Source of the DNA: Microcoleus vaginatus HSN003
Lineage (GTDB): Bacteria > Cyanobacteriota > Cyanobacteriia > Cyanobacteriales > Microcoleaceae
NCBI RefSeq assembly: GCF_022701255.1
Contig: NZ_CP031705.1
Location: forward strand, 6,324,001 to 6,388,000
Reading direction: 5' to 3'
Length of the DNA stretch: 64,000 bases
A model generated the notes under the pieces. It had not been told where the DNA came from. It saw nothing but the letters and a program-made list of their open reading frames with translations, and did not search any database. Position 1 is the stretch's first letter. The number at the start of each line of letters is the position of its first letter. Of this stretch, positions 1 to 9,796 are shown in pieces. A program made the position numbers and the translations under genes.

Positions 1-325
1 GATCCAACTGCGCGCTGAGTTGACTAAGGTGATGTTCCAGTCCCTCCAAACGGCTTAATTCCTCTGCCGAAACATTGTGCTCAAACTCAGCAAATTTGAC
101 CACAAGTTCAGCAATACGCTGTTCCAACCGCTGAAAGCTCTGTGTAGAGCTCGTAGACTCAGATACAGACAAAAACTGCCACAAAGCCTGCTTGCAGAGA
201 TTGCTGAAAGTCTGATACTTCGTGAAAGCCAACTCTTTTTCAATAGCGGCCAGCAAAGTTTGATCGGCAGCATCTTCCGTAAATGCCACCGAGAAATTCG
301 CCTTATTTTTTGCCCACAGTGCCAT
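1..325 (-). CDS. ParR-like partner of actin-like protein, partial at window edge
   Basis: An open frame starts at the ATG at 325 and runs off the left edge without a stop, giving at least 108 residues. It begins MALWAKNKANFSVAFTEDAA and continues as a hydrophilic, helix-prone protein whose second half (about residues 63-108) has a heptad-like pattern of Leu/Ile/Val suggesting a coiled coil. It lies 20 bp downstream of the ParM-like gene on the same strand, so the two are probably co-transcribed. In ParM systems the gene after parM encodes the small DNA-binding adaptor ParR. The position and size fit, but I see no certain ribbon-helix-helix signature, so the role is inference from context. Confidence 0.6.
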   Translation of the reverse strand, partial: MALWAKNKANFSVAFTEDAADQTLLAAIEKELAFTKYQTFSNLCKQALWQFLSVSESTSSTQSFQRLEQRIAELVVKFAEFEHNVSAEELSRLEGLEHHLSQLSAQLD

Positions 326-345
326 AGGGTTCAAGCCTTAATGCG

Positions 346-1431
346 TTACTTTATCGTGGCTAGCTGAGCCTCAGCATAAATAAACTGTCCCAAAGCATTA
401 GCTTTCCGGGAAGGCTGAGCCAAGTGAGCCTTAAGATTGGCGTCTTTCAGCAAAGGTTGCAACACCTCCCAGAAAAACTCGCCGCCACCGCCAGTCAGAA
501 CCACATCCGTCACCCGTTCCGGCAGCCACTGCACCAAACGTTCGGACAGTTCGTTAGCGAAAGCCTCCCGCAAATCCTTAATAATCGGATCTAAATTAGT
601 CGGCTTAGTCGCTCCTCTGGGGCGGTAAAAACGCTGGCCCTCGGGTTTATTCACTGCTTCCAGTAAAGACAGAGATTGAGGGTCTGCACCCGGAATCTTT
701 GAGGCAACTTGTTCGTAGAACTTGTTCATTGCGAAGGAATCGCTCTTAGAAGCCGCGCGGGCGAACCGGAAACGATCGACCATTAACAAATCGGTAGTTT
801 GGTGTCCGATATCAACAACAGCCACCGACAGTTCCGGCAACTCCGGCGTAAACTCCTTGTTATCTTGAGCCTCGCACCAAATCAGGCTGCCGAACCCTTC
901 CGGCATCACCCAAACGTGACTGATGTTAATATCCACCCGCTCGCCCCGGTACACCACAACGTGGGGAGAGCGCAGTTGGCTGATAATCTCTTCCTTTTCC
1001 TTCTCAAACTGATCCTGCGAATAAAACGGCAAACCCAGCACAACTGCTATTTCGCCCTTCATCTGGAAATATCCAGCACAGGAAAAGACCTTAACCAAAG
1101 CATCTACTACTTTCGACTGATCAGCGCCACCGAGATTAGCGCCAAAATCTGCCGCCAATTGACCTATAGCGTAACCCCTGCCCTGGTACTCCAGCCACAT
1201 ATCCAACAGAGGGTCTGTTGCTTTGGACTCAAAGCTGCCACCCCGCACCTTTTCCACGGGCATAGCAGCCACGTTAGCCGGGATGAAAACAACGCTACTC
1301 GGGTTGCGACTCACGCAAGCTTTAGTTGCCGTCCGACCCAAATCAGCACTAATAATCGATTTGTTGTTAGAAGCGACTTTAGTCTGCTGGGTCAGCATAG
1401 CCGAATTAGGAACAAGCTGTCTAGTTGTCAT
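346..1431 (-). CDS. ParM/StbA-like actin-fold ATPase
   Basis: A 361-residue protein of the actin/Hsp70 ATPase fold. The phosphate-1 loop is near residues 29-40 (ISADLGRTATKAC). The phosphate-2 loop is VAVVDIGHQTTDLLMVD in the middle, and the adenosine loop DVVLTGGGGEFF is near the C terminus. These three motifs in order are diagnostic of the superfamily. The length and the DLGRTATK start fit the ParM/StbA branch rather than MreB or FtsA. ParM proteins form dynamic filaments that push apart DNA bound by ParR. Here the neighbour is a small coiled-coil gene. Whether it segregates a plasmid, an integrated replicon or does something else cannot be told from this sequence. The start is the ATG at 1431. 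Confidence 0.85.
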   Translation of the reverse strand: MTTRQLVPNSAMLTQQTKVASNNKSIISADLGRTATKACVSRNPSSVVFIPANVAAMPVEKVRGGSFESKATDPLLDMWLEYQGRGYAIGQLAADFGANLGGADQSKVVDALVKVFSCAGYFQMKGEIAVVLGLPFYSQDQFEKEKEEIISQLRSPHVVVYRGERVDINISHVWVMPEGFGSLIWCEAQDNKEFTPELPELSVAVVDIGHQTTDLLMVDRFRFARAASKSDSFAMNKFYEQVASKIPGADPQSLSLLEAVNKPEGQRFYRPRGATKPTNLDPIIKDLREAFANELSERLVQWLPERVTDVVLTGGGGEFFWEVLQPLLKDANLKAHLAQPSRKANALGQFIYAEAQLATIK

Positions 1432-1754
1432 TGAAATGTGTTACCTCACTGAGCCTCACCATTATCATGCCTTATCCCTTGACACTGCCACGCTTAAAGA
1501 CAGTGGGTGAAAGCGGCGATTCTTTTAACTCTACCTAGATCGGTATCGAAATCAGCACCAAACATTATATTCGGGACGATCGCCCTTACCCTAACTAACC
1601 TAACTTTTTCTGGAGCGATCGTGGTCGAAGGTCTGTTGCCTGAGAGTGCATTGTTAAGTTAAATTTAGTTAAGATTCTGAGTGTAAACTTTTGTCGCACT
1701 TCTCCGACACCGCGATCTTACCCGATCTGTCCCCAATTCAAGGCATCCGCATTT
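1432..1754. promoter_or_regulatory. Divergent intergenic region, parM-like gene / ftsH
   Basis: This 323-bp gap separates two divergent genes and should hold promoters for both. It contains an AT-rich stretch near 1650-1690 upstream of ftsH. I see no clear terminator, RNA gene or repeat. A small open frame starting at 1691 overlaps the ftsH start in another frame and is not credible. Confidence 0.4.
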
Positions 1755-3641
1755 ATGAAAATTTCTTGGCGAACTATACTACTTTGGACTTTACCCGCCT
1801 TAGTCATCGGCTTTTTCTTGTGGCAGGGGGCCTTTGCCCCATCCCCCGCAGAAATGAGCAAGAACACCGCCAGCACCCGCCTGAGCTACGGTCGATTCTT
1901 AGATTACTTAAACGCCGGTCGAGTGACCAGCGTTGACCTTTACGACGGAGGTCGGACGGCTATTGTCCTAGCAGTCGATCCCGAACTGGACAATCACGAG
2001 CAGCGGTGGCGGGTAGACTTGCCCTCAAATGCCCCGGAACTGGTTTCTAGGCTCAGAGACTCCAAAATCAGCTTCGACACTCACCCACTACGCAACGACG
2101 GCGCTGTCTGGGGACTTTTAGGCAATCTAGTATTTCCCCTCTTGTTAGTAGGAGGCCTGTTTTTCCTCTTCCGCCGCGGTGGCAACGTTCCCGGCGGCCC
2201 GGGCCAAGCCATGAATTTTGGCAAATCCAAAGCTCGCTTTCAAATGGAAGCTAAAACAGGCGTACTGTTCGACGACGTAGCAGGCGTTGAGGAAGCCAAA
2301 GAAGAACTACAAGAAGTAGTGACATTCCTCAAAAAACCCGAACGCTTCACCGCAGTCGGGGCGAAGATTCCCAAAGGTGTGCTGCTAGTTGGCCCTCCCG
2401 GAACCGGTAAAACCCTGCTGGCAAAAGCGATCGCAGGCGAAGCCGGCGTGCCTTTCTTCAGCATCTCCGGTTCGGAATTTGTCGAAATGTTCGTCGGTGT
2501 CGGCGCTTCCCGCGTCCGCGACTTGTTCAAGAAAGCTAAAGAAAATGCTCCTTGCATCATCTTTATCGATGAAATCGATGCAGTGGGTCGCCAGCGCGGC
2601 GCCGGTATCGGCGGCGGTAACGACGAACGGGAACAAACCCTGAACCAGTTGCTGACCGAAATGGACGGTTTTGAGGGCAATACTGGCATTATCATCATTG
2701 CTGCCACGAACCGCCCCGACGTGCTCGACTCAGCGCTGCTGCGTCCGGGACGTTTTGACCGCCAAGTTAGCGTAGATACGCCGGATATTAAAGGCCGCTT
2801 GGAAATTTTGGAAGTTCACGCGCGCAACAAGAAGCTGTCTGCAGAGATTTCTTTGGACGCCATCGCCCGCCGCACTCCTGGTTTTACCGGGGCTGATTTG
2901 GCTAACTTGCTCAACGAAGCGGCTATTTTAACCGCCCGCCGCCGCAAAGAAGCGATTACGATGCTCGAAGTTGACGATGCAGTCGATCGCGTGGTAGCAG
3001 GTATGGAAGGCACTCCTTTGGTGGACAGCAAGAGCAAGCGCTTGATTGCTTACCACGAAATTGGCCACGCGATCGTCGGTACAATCATTCAAGCCCACGA
3101 TCCAGTTCAAAAAGTTACCTTAGTACCTCGCGGACAGGCCCGCGGCTTGACTTGGTTCATGCCCAGCGAAGACCAAGGTTTGATTTCTCGATCGCAAATT
3201 TTAGCCCGGATTAGCGGTGCTTTAGGTGGTCGCGCAGCCGAAGAAGTAGTTTTTGGTGATGCTGAAGTAACCACCGGTGCGGGTAACGACTTGCAACAAG
3301 TAAGCGGTATGGCGCGCCAAATGGTGACTCGCTATGGGATGTCTACCTTGGGCCCGATCGCCTTGGAAGCTCAGCAAAGCGAAATTTTCCTCGGCCGCGA
3401 CTACACAGCGCGATCGGAATATTCCGAAGAAATAGCCTCTCGGATTGACGGACAAGTTCGATCTATTGTCGATCATTGCTACGACGACGCCCGCCGAATT
3501 ATTCGCGAAAATCGCACCGTAATCGATCGCTTAGTCGATTTGTTGATCGAAAAAGAAACCATCGACGGCGAAGAGTTGCGCCTAATCGTCTCTGAATACA
3601 CTTTTGTTCCTGAGAAAGAACAATACGTTCCTCAGCTTTAA
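1755..3641 (+). CDS. ftsH: ATP-dependent zinc metalloprotease FtsH
   Basis: A 628-residue membrane-anchored AAA+ protease. An N-terminal membrane segment spans about residues 8-28, followed by a lumenal/periplasmic domain and a second membrane segment near 118-140. The AAA module has Walker A GPPGTGKT at 213-220, Walker B IIFIDEID near 268-275 and the second region of homology with AATNRPD and LLRPGRFDR. The zinc protease motif HEIGH is at 434-438. Length and layout are complete. In cyanobacteria several FtsH paralogues form hexamers in the thylakoid or plasma membrane and degrade damaged PSII D1 and other proteins. Which paralogue this is cannot be settled by eye. It is monocistronic as far as visible. 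Confidence 0.97.
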   Translation: MKISWRTILLWTLPALVIGFFLWQGAFAPSPAEMSKNTASTRLSYGRFLDYLNAGRVTSVDLYDGGRTAIVLAVDPELDNHEQRWRVDLPSNAPELVSRLRDSKISFDTHPLRNDGAVWGLLGNLVFPLLLVGGLFFLFRRGGNVPGGPGQAMNFGKSKARFQMEAKTGVLFDDVAGVEEAKEELQEVVTFLKKPERFTAVGAKIPKGVLLVGPPGTGKTLLAKAIAGEAGVPFFSISGSEFVEMFVGVGASRVRDLFKKAKENAPCIIFIDEIDAVGRQRGAGIGGGNDEREQTLNQLLTEMDGFEGNTGIIIIAATNRPDVLDSALLRPGRFDRQVSVDTPDIKGRLEILEVHARNKKLSAEISLDAIARRTPGFTGADLANLLNEAAILTARRRKEAITMLEVDDAVDRVVAGMEGTPLVDSKSKRLIAYHEIGHAIVGTIIQAHDPVQKVTLVPRGQARGLTWFMPSEDQGLISRSQILARISGALGGRAAEEVVFGDAEVTTGAGNDLQQVSGMARQMVTRYGMSTLGPIALEAQQSEIFLGRDYTARSEYSEEIASRIDGQVRSIVDHCYDDARRIIRENRTVIDRLVDLLIEKETIDGEELRLIVSEYTFVPEKEQYVPQL

Positions 3642-3650
3642 AAAGTCAGG

Positions 3651-3755
3651 GCGAATAAAATTCGCTTCTACACAAACAAAGTCCGCCTACGCGGACTGAA
3701 GAAATTCAACCCGCGCAGGCGGGTTTTGTCTGTGTAGCAGCGGTTTCAACCGCCG
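3651..3755. repeat. Palindromic dispersed intergenic repeat
   Basis: About 105 bp made of nested inverted arms: GCGAATAAAATTCGC, then CTACACA...TGTGTAG enclosing CCGCCTACGCGG and CCCGCGCAGGCGGG. It could fold as a strong branched hairpin just after ftsH and could act as a terminator. The style matches REP/MITE-like repeats common between cyanobacterial genes. No second full copy is present in the window. Confidence 0.6.
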
Positions 3756-3886
3756 AGTCTAAAGAAACCCGCTAAATTTGCTAGATGTATGATTAAGAAT
3801 TCCTCGATTTTTTTGATGGTAATTTTGACATTTATTTTTAGCAGAATTTTTAGGGACTCAATCTACAATCTACAATCTAAAATCGA

Positions 3887-5176
3887 ATGACCAACCCCAA
3901 CGAATATCGGCAAAGACGCGAACAATTAATGGCAAAAATTGGCAGCGGGACGGCGATATTTCGCAGCGCGCCCGCTGCCGTCATGCACAACGATGTAGAA
4001 TATGCCTACCGACAAGATAGCGATTTTTTCTACTTGACCGGTTTCAACGAAGCTGCGGCGGTAGCAGTGCTCGCGCCACACCATGAAGAACACAAATTTG
4101 TGTTGTTTGTGCAGCCAAAAGACTTGGAAAAAGAAACTTGGCACGGTTATCGCGCCGGAGTAGAAGGCGCTAAGGAATTGTACGGCGCGGATGAAGCTTT
4201 CCCGATTAATGAACTGGCCGAAAAACTGCCGAAATATTTAGAAAAAGCCGATCGCATATACTATCACTTCGGGCGCGATCGTAGTTTCGACCAAACAGTC
4301 CTCAATCACTGGCAGCGCTTGATGGCAACCTACCCAAAACGCGGCACCGGCCCGACAGCAATCGAAGATTCCAACATCATTTTACACCCGATGCGGCTGG
4401 TGAAAAGCGAAACTGAATTAGCATTAATGCGAAAAGCCGCTAATATCTCAGTTGCAGCCCACAACCGCGCCCAAGAATTCGCCAAACCGGGCAGGTACGA
4501 ATATGAAATTCAAGCTGAAATAGAACATACTTTTGGCTTAAATGGCTGCACTCCGGCTTACCCTTCAATTGTTGCATCCGGTTACAACTCCTGCGTCCTC
4601 CACTACATCGAAAACAACCGGCAAATGCAGGAAAACGATTTGTTGCTAATAGATGCCGGTTGTGCTTGCGGGTACTACAACGCCGATATTACTCGCACAT
4701 TTCCTGTTAGCGGCAAATTTACAACTGAACAACAGATAATTTATGACTTAGTTTTGCAAGCACAATTGCAGGCAATTAGTCAAGTATATCCGGGAAATCC
4801 TTACAGCAAAATTCACGAAACGGCAGTGCGCGTTTTGGTGGAAGGTTTAATGGATTTAAAACTTTTGGTGGGGGACATTGAGGAGATAATTAAAGAAGAG
4901 AAATACAAGCCATTTTATATGCACCGCACTGGTCATTGGCTGGGATTGGATGTGCACGATGTCGGCGTTTATCAGTACGGCGAAAATCCGCAAGTTTTGC
5001 AGCCAGGACAAGTGCTGACGGTGGAACCGGGGATTTATATTTCTCCTTATATTAAACCCGTGGAAGGACAGCCGGAGGTTCCTGAAAAATGGCGCGGTAT
5101 TGGCGTGAGAATTGAAGATGATGTGTTGGTGACAGTTGACAGCCATGAAGTCTTGACGGCGGGAGTTCCTAAATGA
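3887..5176 (+). CDS. pepP: Xaa-Pro aminopeptidase (M24B family)
   Basis: A 429-residue metallopeptidase that removes N-terminal residues preceding proline. The N-terminal creatinase-like domain occupies roughly 1-165 and the pita-bread catalytic domain roughly 170-425. The five metal ligands are visible: Asp256 (LLIDAG), Asp267 (YNADITRTF), His350 (HRTGHWLGLDVHDVG), Glu380 (LTVEPGIYI) and Glu410 (GVRIEDD). Length is normal for PepP. The ATG at 3887 directly follows a short tandem repeat (ATCTACA/ATCTAAA units, about 3860-3882), which takes the place of an obvious ribosome-binding site. It stands alone between ftsH and a kinase gene on the same strand. Confidence 0.93.
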   Translation: MTNPNEYRQRREQLMAKIGSGTAIFRSAPAAVMHNDVEYAYRQDSDFFYLTGFNEAAAVAVLAPHHEEHKFVLFVQPKDLEKETWHGYRAGVEGAKELYGADEAFPINELAEKLPKYLEKADRIYYHFGRDRSFDQTVLNHWQRLMATYPKRGTGPTAIEDSNIILHPMRLVKSETELALMRKAANISVAAHNRAQEFAKPGRYEYEIQAEIEHTFGLNGCTPAYPSIVASGYNSCVLHYIENNRQMQENDLLLIDAGCACGYYNADITRTFPVSGKFTTEQQIIYDLVLQAQLQAISQVYPGNPYSKIHETAVRVLVEGLMDLKLLVGDIEEIIKEEKYKPFYMHRTGHWLGLDVHDVGVYQYGENPQVLQPGQVLTVEPGIYISPYIKPVEGQPEVPEKWRGIGVRIEDDVLVTVDSHEVLTAGVPK

Positions 5177-5299
5177 AGGAAGGAGGCTTTCGGCCCCAGT
5201 CTAGAAAGATGGACTAATTAAGTTGGCAGTGTAGGCTTGAGCTTTGTTAGTATTGACTTGAAACAGCTCAAGTCCGCAACTGCAAAACCTAGAGCAATT

Positions 5300-7846
5300 A
5301 TGTGTATTGATCTTACAGGGATCGATCGACCTTTTGAAACCTGCGAAGCATTAGTAGCAGAGCAAAAAGCAAAAATTCGGCAACTCGAAGAGGATTTGCA
5401 GCAGCAGAGAGAATTGTGCCAGAAATTAGAAGCACAACTCCAAGCAGTCGAGAATGCTGGCTTTTCGGGTTCCGTAACTGAATTGGATATCACCGAGGAC
5501 GATCGCATTCGGTTAATCGCCTCTCTGGAAAAAAGCCAGGAAATGTACCGAACTCTCCTCAAACATTATCCGAATGGCTCGGTGTTTTTGTTCGATCGCG
5601 ATTTGCGCTATACTCTGGTTGACGGCCAAGGTTTAGCACTAGCTGGTTGGTCTAAAGAACAGTTGGAAGGCAAAACATTGTGGGAAGTATCGCCACCTGA
5701 AGATTTGCCGGTTTTTGAGACTAAATATCGCGCTGCTTTGGCAGGAAAAGAGAATACTTGTGAATATAAATACGGCGATCGCATTTATTCCACAACAATT
5801 GTTCCGGTCAAAAACGACCGGGAAGAAATTATTGCCGGCCTGGTCGTTACTCAAGATATTACCGAAAAAAAACAAACCGAAATAGCACTGCAAGAAATCA
5901 AAAATCAGCTAGAAATAAAATATCAAAACCGCACTGAAGAGCTAAGAATAGCTAATCAACAATTGCGGGAAGAAATCATGTATCGCTGGCGCACCGAAGA
6001 ATTTTTGCGGGAAAGCCAGGAACAGCTAGAACTGTTTTTTTCTCAATCTTTAGATGGCTTTTTCTTTGTGATGCTGGACGAACCAGTGCACTGGGACGAT
6101 ACAGTTGACAAAGAAAAAGTCTTGGATTACGTGTTTGCTAACGGCAGAGTAACGAAGGCAAATGATGCTTTGATAGCTCAATACGGAGGTATTAGGGAAG
6201 AGTTTATTGGTCGGACGCTTTACTCTTTCTTATCGCACAACTGGACGGGCGGCAGAGAGATAATCCGGTCATTTTTCGATGCTGGCAGAATTCACATCGA
6301 AAATGAAAATCGCAAGTTTGACGGGGTTCCAGTGTGGGTGGAAGGCGACTATATTTGCATTTACGATTCCCACGGCAGAATCGTCGGGTATTTTGGCGTG
6401 CAGCGCGATATTAGCGCTCGCAAAAAAACAGAAGCAGCCCTGAAAGAAAGCGAAGAAAGATTCCGACAGCTAGCAGAAAACATTGAAAGCGTGTTTTGGA
6501 TGGTAAACGTTCAACCCCAGGAAATTATTTATATCAGTCCGGGTTACGAAAAGATTTGGGGCAGAAGCAGCGCTGATGTGTATGCTAAGGGGCGCTTTTT
6601 TGCAGATTCCCTCCATCCAGAAGATCGCGAGCGGGTTATTGCTAATTTAACTAGACAAATTGAGTCGGAAGACGAGATAGAATACCGAATTGTCAGGCCG
6701 GACGGCCAAATTCGCTGGATTCGCGATCGGGCTTTTCCGATTAAAAATCAAGCTGGTCAAGTTTACCGCATTGTTGGCATTGCAGAAGATATAAGTGAAG
6801 GCAAACAGGCAGAAAAAACCATCCGCGAAAGTGAAGAACGCTTCCGCCAGTTAGCAGAAAATATCCAAGATTCCGTCTGGCTAATGTCTGCGGAATTCAC
6901 CGATTTATTGTATCTGAGTCCAGCTTACGAACAAATCTGGGGGCGCAGTCGCGAAGAACTCTATGCTGATCCCTTAAAAATGATGGAGTGGGTGCATCCA
7001 GAAGATAAACATTTGTTGGAAGAGGCCATGGGGCGAGTGTTGCAGGGCGAGTCCACCAATACCGAATATCGGGTTTTTCTGCCAGACGGCACAATTCGCT
7101 GGGTGTGCGATCGAGCTTTTCCCATTTACGACGAATCGGGCAACATTTACCGCATCGCAGGTATTGCCGAAGATATCAGCGATCGCAAATTTACCGAAGC
7201 CCGCATCCAAGCAGCACTCCGTGAAAAAGAAGTATTGATCAAAGAAATTCACCACCGAGTCAAAAATAATATGCAGGTAATTTCCAGCCTGCTGCAACTT
7301 CAGGCTCAATATATTGAAGACGAAGCGACGCTAACTTTATTTGAAGAAAGCCAGACTCGCATCCATTCAATGGCTTTGATTCATGAGCAACTCTATCAAT
7401 CAGAACATCTCGATCGCATCGATATCCCCCCCTACGTCGAGAACTTGGTTGCTAATTTATATCAATCGTTTGGGTGCGGCAACACTGCCATCCAATTCAA
7501 TCTCAACGTTGACCCCATTTATTTAAACATAGAAACAGCAATTCCTTGTGGCTTAATTATTAACGAACTGGTTTCCAATTCCCTAAAATATGCTTTTACC
7601 CAAAGCTTAATAGGTGAAATTAACATTGAACTCAATGAAATTAATTTTCAGCAATTTCGATTAATTATTAAAGATAATGGTAGTGGCTTCCCGCCTGGTT
7701 TTGACGTAGAAAATACTGAAACATTAGGCTTGCGATTAGTAAGGATGTTGGCTTACCAATTAGAGGGGACTATTGCCATTGACAGTCAGCATGGAACCTG
7801 TTACACTCTGATTTTCCAAGAGTTGAATTATCGGCAGCGTATTTAA
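5300..7846 (+). CDS. Multi-PAS sensor histidine kinase, HisKA_2 (HWE-like) type
   Basis: An 848-residue soluble kinase when started at the ATG at 5300; the frame stays open to a TTG at 5237. An N-terminal coiled coil (about 18-60) leads into four PAS/PAC units near residues 85-195, 240-375, 380-505 and 507-630. The third and fourth are clear duplicates (FRQLAENI..., then RWI/VRDRAFPI). The kinase core has the H-x-R-x-K-N motif with the likely phospho-acceptor His651 (EIHHRVKNNMQVISSLLQLQ) and then a GHKL ATPase with INELVSNSLKYAF and DNGSGFP. No membrane segment is present, so it senses a cytoplasmic signal. The next gene starts 15 bp downstream and carries a receiver domain, which suggests one phosphorelay. 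Confidence 0.9.
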   Translation: MCIDLTGIDRPFETCEALVAEQKAKIRQLEEDLQQQRELCQKLEAQLQAVENAGFSGSVTELDITEDDRIRLIASLEKSQEMYRTLLKHYPNGSVFLFDRDLRYTLVDGQGLALAGWSKEQLEGKTLWEVSPPEDLPVFETKYRAALAGKENTCEYKYGDRIYSTTIVPVKNDREEIIAGLVVTQDITEKKQTEIALQEIKNQLEIKYQNRTEELRIANQQLREEIMYRWRTEEFLRESQEQLELFFSQSLDGFFFVMLDEPVHWDDTVDKEKVLDYVFANGRVTKANDALIAQYGGIREEFIGRTLYSFLSHNWTGGREIIRSFFDAGRIHIENENRKFDGVPVWVEGDYICIYDSHGRIVGYFGVQRDISARKKTEAALKESEERFRQLAENIESVFWMVNVQPQEIIYISPGYEKIWGRSSADVYAKGRFFADSLHPEDRERVIANLTRQIESEDEIEYRIVRPDGQIRWIRDRAFPIKNQAGQVYRIVGIAEDISEGKQAEKTIRESEERFRQLAENIQDSVWLMSAEFTDLLYLSPAYEQIWGRSREELYADPLKMMEWVHPEDKHLLEEAMGRVLQGESTNTEYRVFLPDGTIRWVCDRAFPIYDESGNIYRIAGIAEDISDRKFTEARIQAALREKEVLIKEIHHRVKNNMQVISSLLQLQAQYIEDEATLTLFEESQTRIHSMALIHEQLYQSEHLDRIDIPPYVENLVANLYQSFGCGNTAIQFNLNVDPIYLNIETAIPCGLIINELVSNSLKYAFTQSLIGEINIELNEINFQQFRLIIKDNGSGFPPGFDVENTETLGLRLVRMLAYQLEGTIAIDSQHGTCYTLIFQELNYRQRI

Positions 7847-7861
7847 CCTATTTAACGAAAA

Positions 7862-9082
7862 ATGAACCCTCTACAAATTTTGGTGGTAGAAGACGAAGTT
7901 ATTGTAGCCCAAGACATAGCAGGTCGATTAAAAAAACTCGGATATGTAGTAACAGCTACAGTTTCTTCAGGAGAAGAAGCAATTCAAAAAGCTATAGAAA
8001 AGCCGCCAGATTTAGTATTGATGGACATCGTGCTTAAAGGTGACATGGACGGCGTAACAGCGGCAGAAAAAATCAGAACCCATAGGAATGTGCCGACTGT
8101 ATTTTTAACAGCTTATGCCGATGATAAAACGCTGCAAAGAGCGAAACTTACAGACCCATTCGGTTATATTATCAAACCATTTCAACAAAATGATTTGCGG
8201 GTGGCGATCGAGATTGCCATGCACAGACACGAAATCGAAACCAAGATGCGAGAATCTCTCAAAGCCGCGGAAGCAGCCAGAGAGGCGGTGGAAGAAAAAT
8301 CGCACCGCCAAAACCAGTATATTTCAATGGCCGCTCACGAATTGCGGAACCCGCTCAACGCGATTTTAATTTCTGCGGAACTTCTGGAGCTCGATCGAAC
8401 TCGCAGCACTGACGAATCCCAAGTTAGAACCCTGCGGCTGGTGCACTCAGCTACCCAAAAGATGAACCAGCTAATCGACGATATGCTGTTCATGGGTCGA
8501 GCAGAATCAGGCCAACTCAAATGCAATCCATTACCGATAAATTTAGTCGAATTTTGTCAAGACTTGCTGGCTCAATTGCAGTTAGGAAATGAAGCCAAGC
8601 ACAAACTAATATTAAGCCCGTCAGATGTTACCAGCGCGATTTTAGATCAACAATTGCTGCACGGCATTCTCTCCAACTTAATCGTCAACGCCATCAAATA
8701 TTCTCCCAACGGCGGGCAAGTCACCTTGGAATTGGAATGCCCTCCAGTAAGCGAAGGAGACAAAGAAGCTATTTTCGGCTTGTGTCCTCAGTGTTTGTTT
8801 CCCAATTCCCAATTTACAAATATTAACTCTCCCTTACTAATTCTGCGTATCCGAGACGAAGGTATCGGTATCCCCGAAACCGAACTAGGGAAAATATTTG
8901 AAATGTTTTACCGCTGCAAGAATACGGGAAAGATTAAAGGTAACGGTTTGGGATTAACAATTGTTAAAAAAGCTGTGGAATTGCAAGGAGGGGCGATCGC
9001 CTGCGAAAGCAAAATGGGCATCGGTACAACCTTCACAGTCGCGCTTCCTTACGTCGCACTTTCCTGCAAGACTCAACGATAA
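7862..9082 (+). CDS. Receiver-histidine kinase hybrid (REC-HisKA-HATPase)
   Basis: A 406-residue protein with an N-terminal receiver domain (about 1-125; acidic pocket EDE near 10-12, likely phospho-Asp55 in LVLMDIVLKGDMDG, conserved Lys in GYIIKPF). A coiled coil follows, then a HisKA domain with His159 in MAAHELRNPLNAIL, then a GHKL ATPase with N box NLIVNAIKYSPNGG, G1 DEGIGIP and G2 GNGLGLTIVKKAV. Receiver-first kinases are common in cyanobacterial relays and are usually phosphorylated by another kinase; the gene 15 bp upstream is the obvious candidate. An unusual loop between the N and G1 boxes (about residues 295-325) contains CPQC, a possible metal or redox site. No output DNA-binding domain is present. 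Confidence 0.92.
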   Translation: MNPLQILVVEDEVIVAQDIAGRLKKLGYVVTATVSSGEEAIQKAIEKPPDLVLMDIVLKGDMDGVTAAEKIRTHRNVPTVFLTAYADDKTLQRAKLTDPFGYIIKPFQQNDLRVAIEIAMHRHEIETKMRESLKAAEAAREAVEEKSHRQNQYISMAAHELRNPLNAILISAELLELDRTRSTDESQVRTLRLVHSATQKMNQLIDDMLFMGRAESGQLKCNPLPINLVEFCQDLLAQLQLGNEAKHKLILSPSDVTSAILDQQLLHGILSNLIVNAIKYSPNGGQVTLELECPPVSEGDKEAIFGLCPQCLFPNSQFTNINSPLLILRIRDEGIGIPETELGKIFEMFYRCKNTGKIKGNGLGLTIVKKAVELQGGAIACESKMGIGTTFTVALPYVALSCKTQR

Positions 9083-9106
9083 ACAACTTAAACACCCCTA
9101 CAAACA

Positions 9107-9688
9107 CTAATCAATGTGTTGCAAAATCCACTCCACCGCCACGGCTAAATTTGCTGCAATAAAATCCGGTTTAGTATGGTGCTGATACTCCCCACTCAAC
9201 ACGCTTTCTCCGTAACCAGTCTGCACCAAAATACCAGTACAGCCGGCATTGTGAGCCATATCAACATCAGTCGCTTTATCCCCGACCATAAAACTATTTC
9301 GCAAATCTAGATCCTGTTCCCAAGCAGCCGCTACCAACATCCCTGTATTTGGTTTTCGCCACGTTGTATATCGCGTGAATTCTGGGTTGGTTCCGCCTTC
9401 GGCTGCGCTTAAATAAGGACAGTAATAAAGAGCATCTAACTTGGCTCCCGCTTCATTTTCTAATAGCTGACAGAGGCGTTTGTGCAAAGCTTCTACGTGG
9501 CTAACCGGATAATAACCCCTCGCCGGGCCCGATTGATTGGAAACCAAACAGCAAAATATTTGTTTGTCATTTAAACGACGTACAGCTTCGGCTACTCCGG
9601 GGATTAAATGCAAATCTTCTACTTTGTGGATGTAGCCCGCTTCGATATTGAGAACGCCATCTCTGTCAAGAAATACTGCTCGTTTCAT
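9107..9688 (-). CDS. HAD-family phosphatase, GmhB-like (heptose bisphosphate phosphatase type)
   Basis: A 193-residue HAD phosphatase. Motif I is FLDRDGVLN (residues 6-14), motif II is the Ser in CLVSNQSG, motif III includes the Lys of WRKPNTGML, and motif IV is MVGDKATDVDMAHNAG. The GYIHKVEDLHLIPGV block after motif I is characteristic of GmhB-type enzymes, which remove the 7-phosphate from heptose 1,7-bisphosphate. Most GmhB proteins have a four-ligand Cys/His zinc loop between motifs II and III. Here only the first Cys (YYCPY) remains and the later pair is replaced (YTTWRKP), so the zinc site looks lost. The substrate is therefore uncertain. It is convergent with the upstream kinase gene. 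Confidence 0.82.
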   Translation of the reverse strand: MKRAVFLDRDGVLNIEAGYIHKVEDLHLIPGVAEAVRRLNDKQIFCCLVSNQSGPARGYYPVSHVEALHKRLCQLLENEAGAKLDALYYCPYLSAAEGGTNPEFTRYTTWRKPNTGMLVAAAWEQDLDLRNSFMVGDKATDVDMAHNAGCTGILVQTGYGESVLSGEYQHHTKPDFIAANLAVAVEWILQHID

Positions 9689-9796
9689 TGTTGTATTGTT
9701 GCTTGAAAATTGGGTTTAGGGTGAGGATGCGGCAGTGTTCGTTGGTGTTAACTTAAGCTTAAAAACCTTTGTATCTATCGTTTATAGTCGAGTCTA

